Shown here: positions 62,421 through 64,000 of the stretch, in pieces
Layout of the letters: each line of letters begins with the position of its first letter
How positions within the stretch are numbered: position 1 is the stretch's first letter
Assembly (NCBI GenBank): GCA_036245525.1
Contig: BTPG01000004.1
Location: 44,376,588-44,440,587 of the forward strand
DNA length: 64,000 nucleotides
Direction: 5' to 3'
Source of the DNA: Semisulcospira habei
Lineage: Eukaryota > Mollusca > Gastropoda > Semisulcospiridae
Made by a program: the position numbers and the translations under genes
The notes under the pieces: model-generated
Told to the model about the DNA's origin: nothing
What the model saw: only the letters and a program-made list of their open reading frames with translations
The model's database searches: none

Positions 62421-62768
62421 ATGGTAAACTTCTATCCGCAACTACCAACGCTTGATCCGACTGAAACAAATGAGATGACTAAAACAACGCTTGCGCCTGA
62501 TCCACAGGTGACAGCTGTGCCAATTGCATCAGATAAAACATTACAGGCAGACGCATTTCGTTTAATGAATATTACAGAAGCAATTAAATATTTGGAAAGT
62601 GAAGAGGCGAGGTACTCCAGATGTAAGAGACGGTATAAGACCGTTTTCAATTCTGTTCAAAACACAGACAAACAAACACAATGCACGCACACACATAGAG
62701 ACAAAGACAAACACGCACTGACATGCACGCACATACGCACGGCACAGTCATACAGACACACACACTGA
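62421..62768 (+). pseudogene. Polinton hypothetical protein, truncated 3' end
   Basis: The ATG at 62421 follows GAATAAAAAA. About 75 residues look genuine, ending with a helical ITEAIKYLESEEARYSRCKRRYKTV segment. From about 62648 the frame runs on through CA-rich repeats (THTHRDKDKHA..), which is not element sequence. This marks the right breakpoint of the element. Confidence 0.65.
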
Positions 62769-63202
62769 CAAAGACAGACGATCAAAGGCAGACAGACACA
62801 TGCACTCACTTCACCGGTTGTATGTCACGCTGGACAGCAGGCTGGCAAAAGCAAACAAAGCGGTTTTGTTTTCCTTAAGACGCTACGTCATTGTATACGC
62901 TAGATACAACGATCACATGAGATTACACAGCTTGCTAAGACCCTTGTAAACAGAGACATTTAACTCTGTGTTTTGTGATAGCAATGACTATGATTGAAAA
63001 AATCAATCTTCTGTTAACACAGTCGTTTGCTTTCTGTTCATTTAGCTGGATATCATGATCGCATGAGATAGTTACCGTCCTTTGTAAACAGAATCAGAAT
63101 TCCGAATTGCTCAGACATTTCTTAGCTGGCAAGTGATAGCATGCCACAGATTAAAGCTGATATCATCAGCAGGTTATTTTAATAAATAAACTTTTAACAA
63201 AA
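62649..63202. other. CA-rich and AT-rich sequence, no gene
   Basis: ACACACGCAC-type low complexity to about 62800, then sequence with a diverged internal repeat (GATCACATGAGAT..CTTGTAAACAGA at 62911 and GATCGCATGAGAT..CTTTGTAAACAGA at 63058). Confidence 0.45.
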
Positions 63203-63310
63203 GTCCCGTCTGTCATCTATTTCCCAATCAGCCTTTTCAAGAGGGAGTCAAAAATGCCCCCTTGAAGAGGCATTGGGAAATGGATTGGCGTTCCGTCGCC
63301 CAGACGGGAC
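63203..63310. repeat. Foldback
   Basis: GTCCCGTCTG..ATTTCCCAAT..CTTTTCAAG pairs with CTTG..ATTGGGAAAT..CAGACGGGAC. No second copy in the window. Confidence 0.65.
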
Positions 63311-63330
63311 AAGGGAAGGAAGGACAGACA

Positions 63331-63331
<1 letters not shown>

Positions 63332-63375
<44 letters not shown>
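63332..63375. repeat. (CA)n microsatellite
   Basis: About 22 CA units, followed by a C-rich stretch to 63430. Confidence 0.9.
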
Positions 63376-63377
<2 letters not shown>

Positions 63378-63629
63378 CACCCAACCCCCCCCCCCCCTTA
63401 TCCCCATACCCCCCTTTCCCTTCCCCTTATCCACCCCTTTTTACCCGTGCGCACACAATAATTTTACCCGTGCGCACACACGTAATTTGTTAGTTTCTAG
63501 GTCCTAGAGTTAATTATTTATTTATTTATATTATATTATATTTTATTTGTTCTGGTAATTATTAGATCGTCACACCCCATTGGAAATCTCACAGCTCAGA
63601 CATTTATCGAAACAAAAATTTGTGAGATT

Positions 63630-63705
63630 TTGAGGTGATTCGAACCTACGCACACACGTACCTAGTAAACGGCACCACGATCTACTCGGTACATGTGTAA
63701 CGGGG
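63630..63705 (-). repeat. Possible tRNA-derived SINE head
   Basis: On the minus strand GTAGGTTCGAATCACC is a good RNA polymerase III B-box. About 35 bases upstream AGATCGTGGTGCC is a poor A-box. It does not fold as a full tRNA. Confidence 0.35.
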
Positions 63706-64000
63706 CCGAACACACCAGGCCAGCTCGGCCCAATGTCAATGTAGATATTTTTACCTACTTAAATATAAGCAGATTAATACCGGATATGGTGCAATGCGTC
63801 TTTTCCGGCGACCGGTTCTGTATTGATCGATTTACAGGTCTGTAGCGCTAACTAATCATATAACTGATTGAGCTGTACATTGTTAGCAGTCAGATTAACC
63901 TTGTTTAGTTGATTGTTATAGATAAGTGAGTAATTATGTTTTTCTTTTCTCAGAAACTGGAGCGGCAAAAGCCGTAAGCCGCTACAAATAGATTTCTAAG

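Larger units (their letters stand above)
48689..62648. mobile_element. Polinton/Maverick-type virus-like element, right end truncated
   Basis: It combines a protein-primed family B DNA polymerase, a retroviral-like DDE integrase, a packaging-type ATPase and probable capsid genes. This is the hallmark set of Polintons (Mavericks). The left end is probably the AGTACCGGCGGTGTGG at 48689, because Polinton ends usually start AG and the sequence changes character there. A SINE then interrupts the terminal region at 48811-49189. The last gene breaks off near 62648 in CA-rich sequence, and no inverted copy of the left end occurs downstream. No adenovirus-type protease gene was found. Confidence 0.85.

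Noticed and set aside
63237..63507. Histidine/threonine repeat protein
   Set aside because: Translation of the (CA)n tract and neighbouring C-rich sequence.

Overview
This window is eukaryotic DNA, most likely from a marine mollusc (probably a gastropod). The organism call is inference. It rests on a host gene split by spliceosomal introns, RTE-type and CR1-like LINEs, a roughly 390 bp SINE with an (ATTG)n tail, very many palindromic MITEs and long microsatellites. Nothing bacterial is present: there are no operons of housekeeping genes, no rRNA and no CRISPR array.

Left third (1-24.1 kb): the main host gene is the 5' part of a xanthine dehydrogenase/oxidase gene on the minus strand. I could place seven coding exons from the start codon at 24107 down to 3371. 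All have GT-AG borders and compatible phases, and all eight iron-sulphur cysteines are present. The introns are packed with mobile DNA. Intron 1 holds a DNA transposon of the ISL2EU/THAP type (THAP + DDE transposase on +, SWIM + YqaJ nuclease on -). Intron 6 holds a 2.8 kb LINE. Intron 3 holds an RTE fragment that landed inside a MITE. An RTE LINE runs in from the left window edge (1-1491).

Middle (24.1-48.7 kb): I recognise no host coding exon here. There is a decayed CR1-like LINE flanked by a 48 bp exact direct repeat, a 342 bp tandem duplication, a degenerate ~600 bp tandem array interrupted by SINEs, many TTAA-flanked palindromes, a 0.6 kb element with nested terminal inverted repeats, three long (CT)n tracts, and a second RTE LINE nearly identical to the one at the left edge.

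Right part (about 48.7-62.6 kb): a Polinton/Maverick-type virus-like element with at least 14 genes. Left to right these are four small conserved proteins (three with a membrane segment) and a DDE integrase on +; then, on -, protein-primed DNA polymerase B, a 114-aa protein, a packaging-type ATPase and a probable major capsid protein. After these come a coiled-coil/membrane protein on +, two overlapping structural-type proteins on -, and three more + strand virion-type genes, the last one cut off. Most start codons sit directly behind an A/T-rich AATAAAAATG-like leader. The polymerase gene is broken by a dimeric SINE insertion with its own target-site duplication, a stop codon and frameshifts. 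The integrase and one capsid-type gene are broken only by single-base changes in A or T runs. No maturation protease gene is seen, and the right terminal repeat is missing.

The last 1.3 kb (62.7-64 kb) is CA-rich and other simple sequence, one foldback, and a possible tRNA-derived SINE head.
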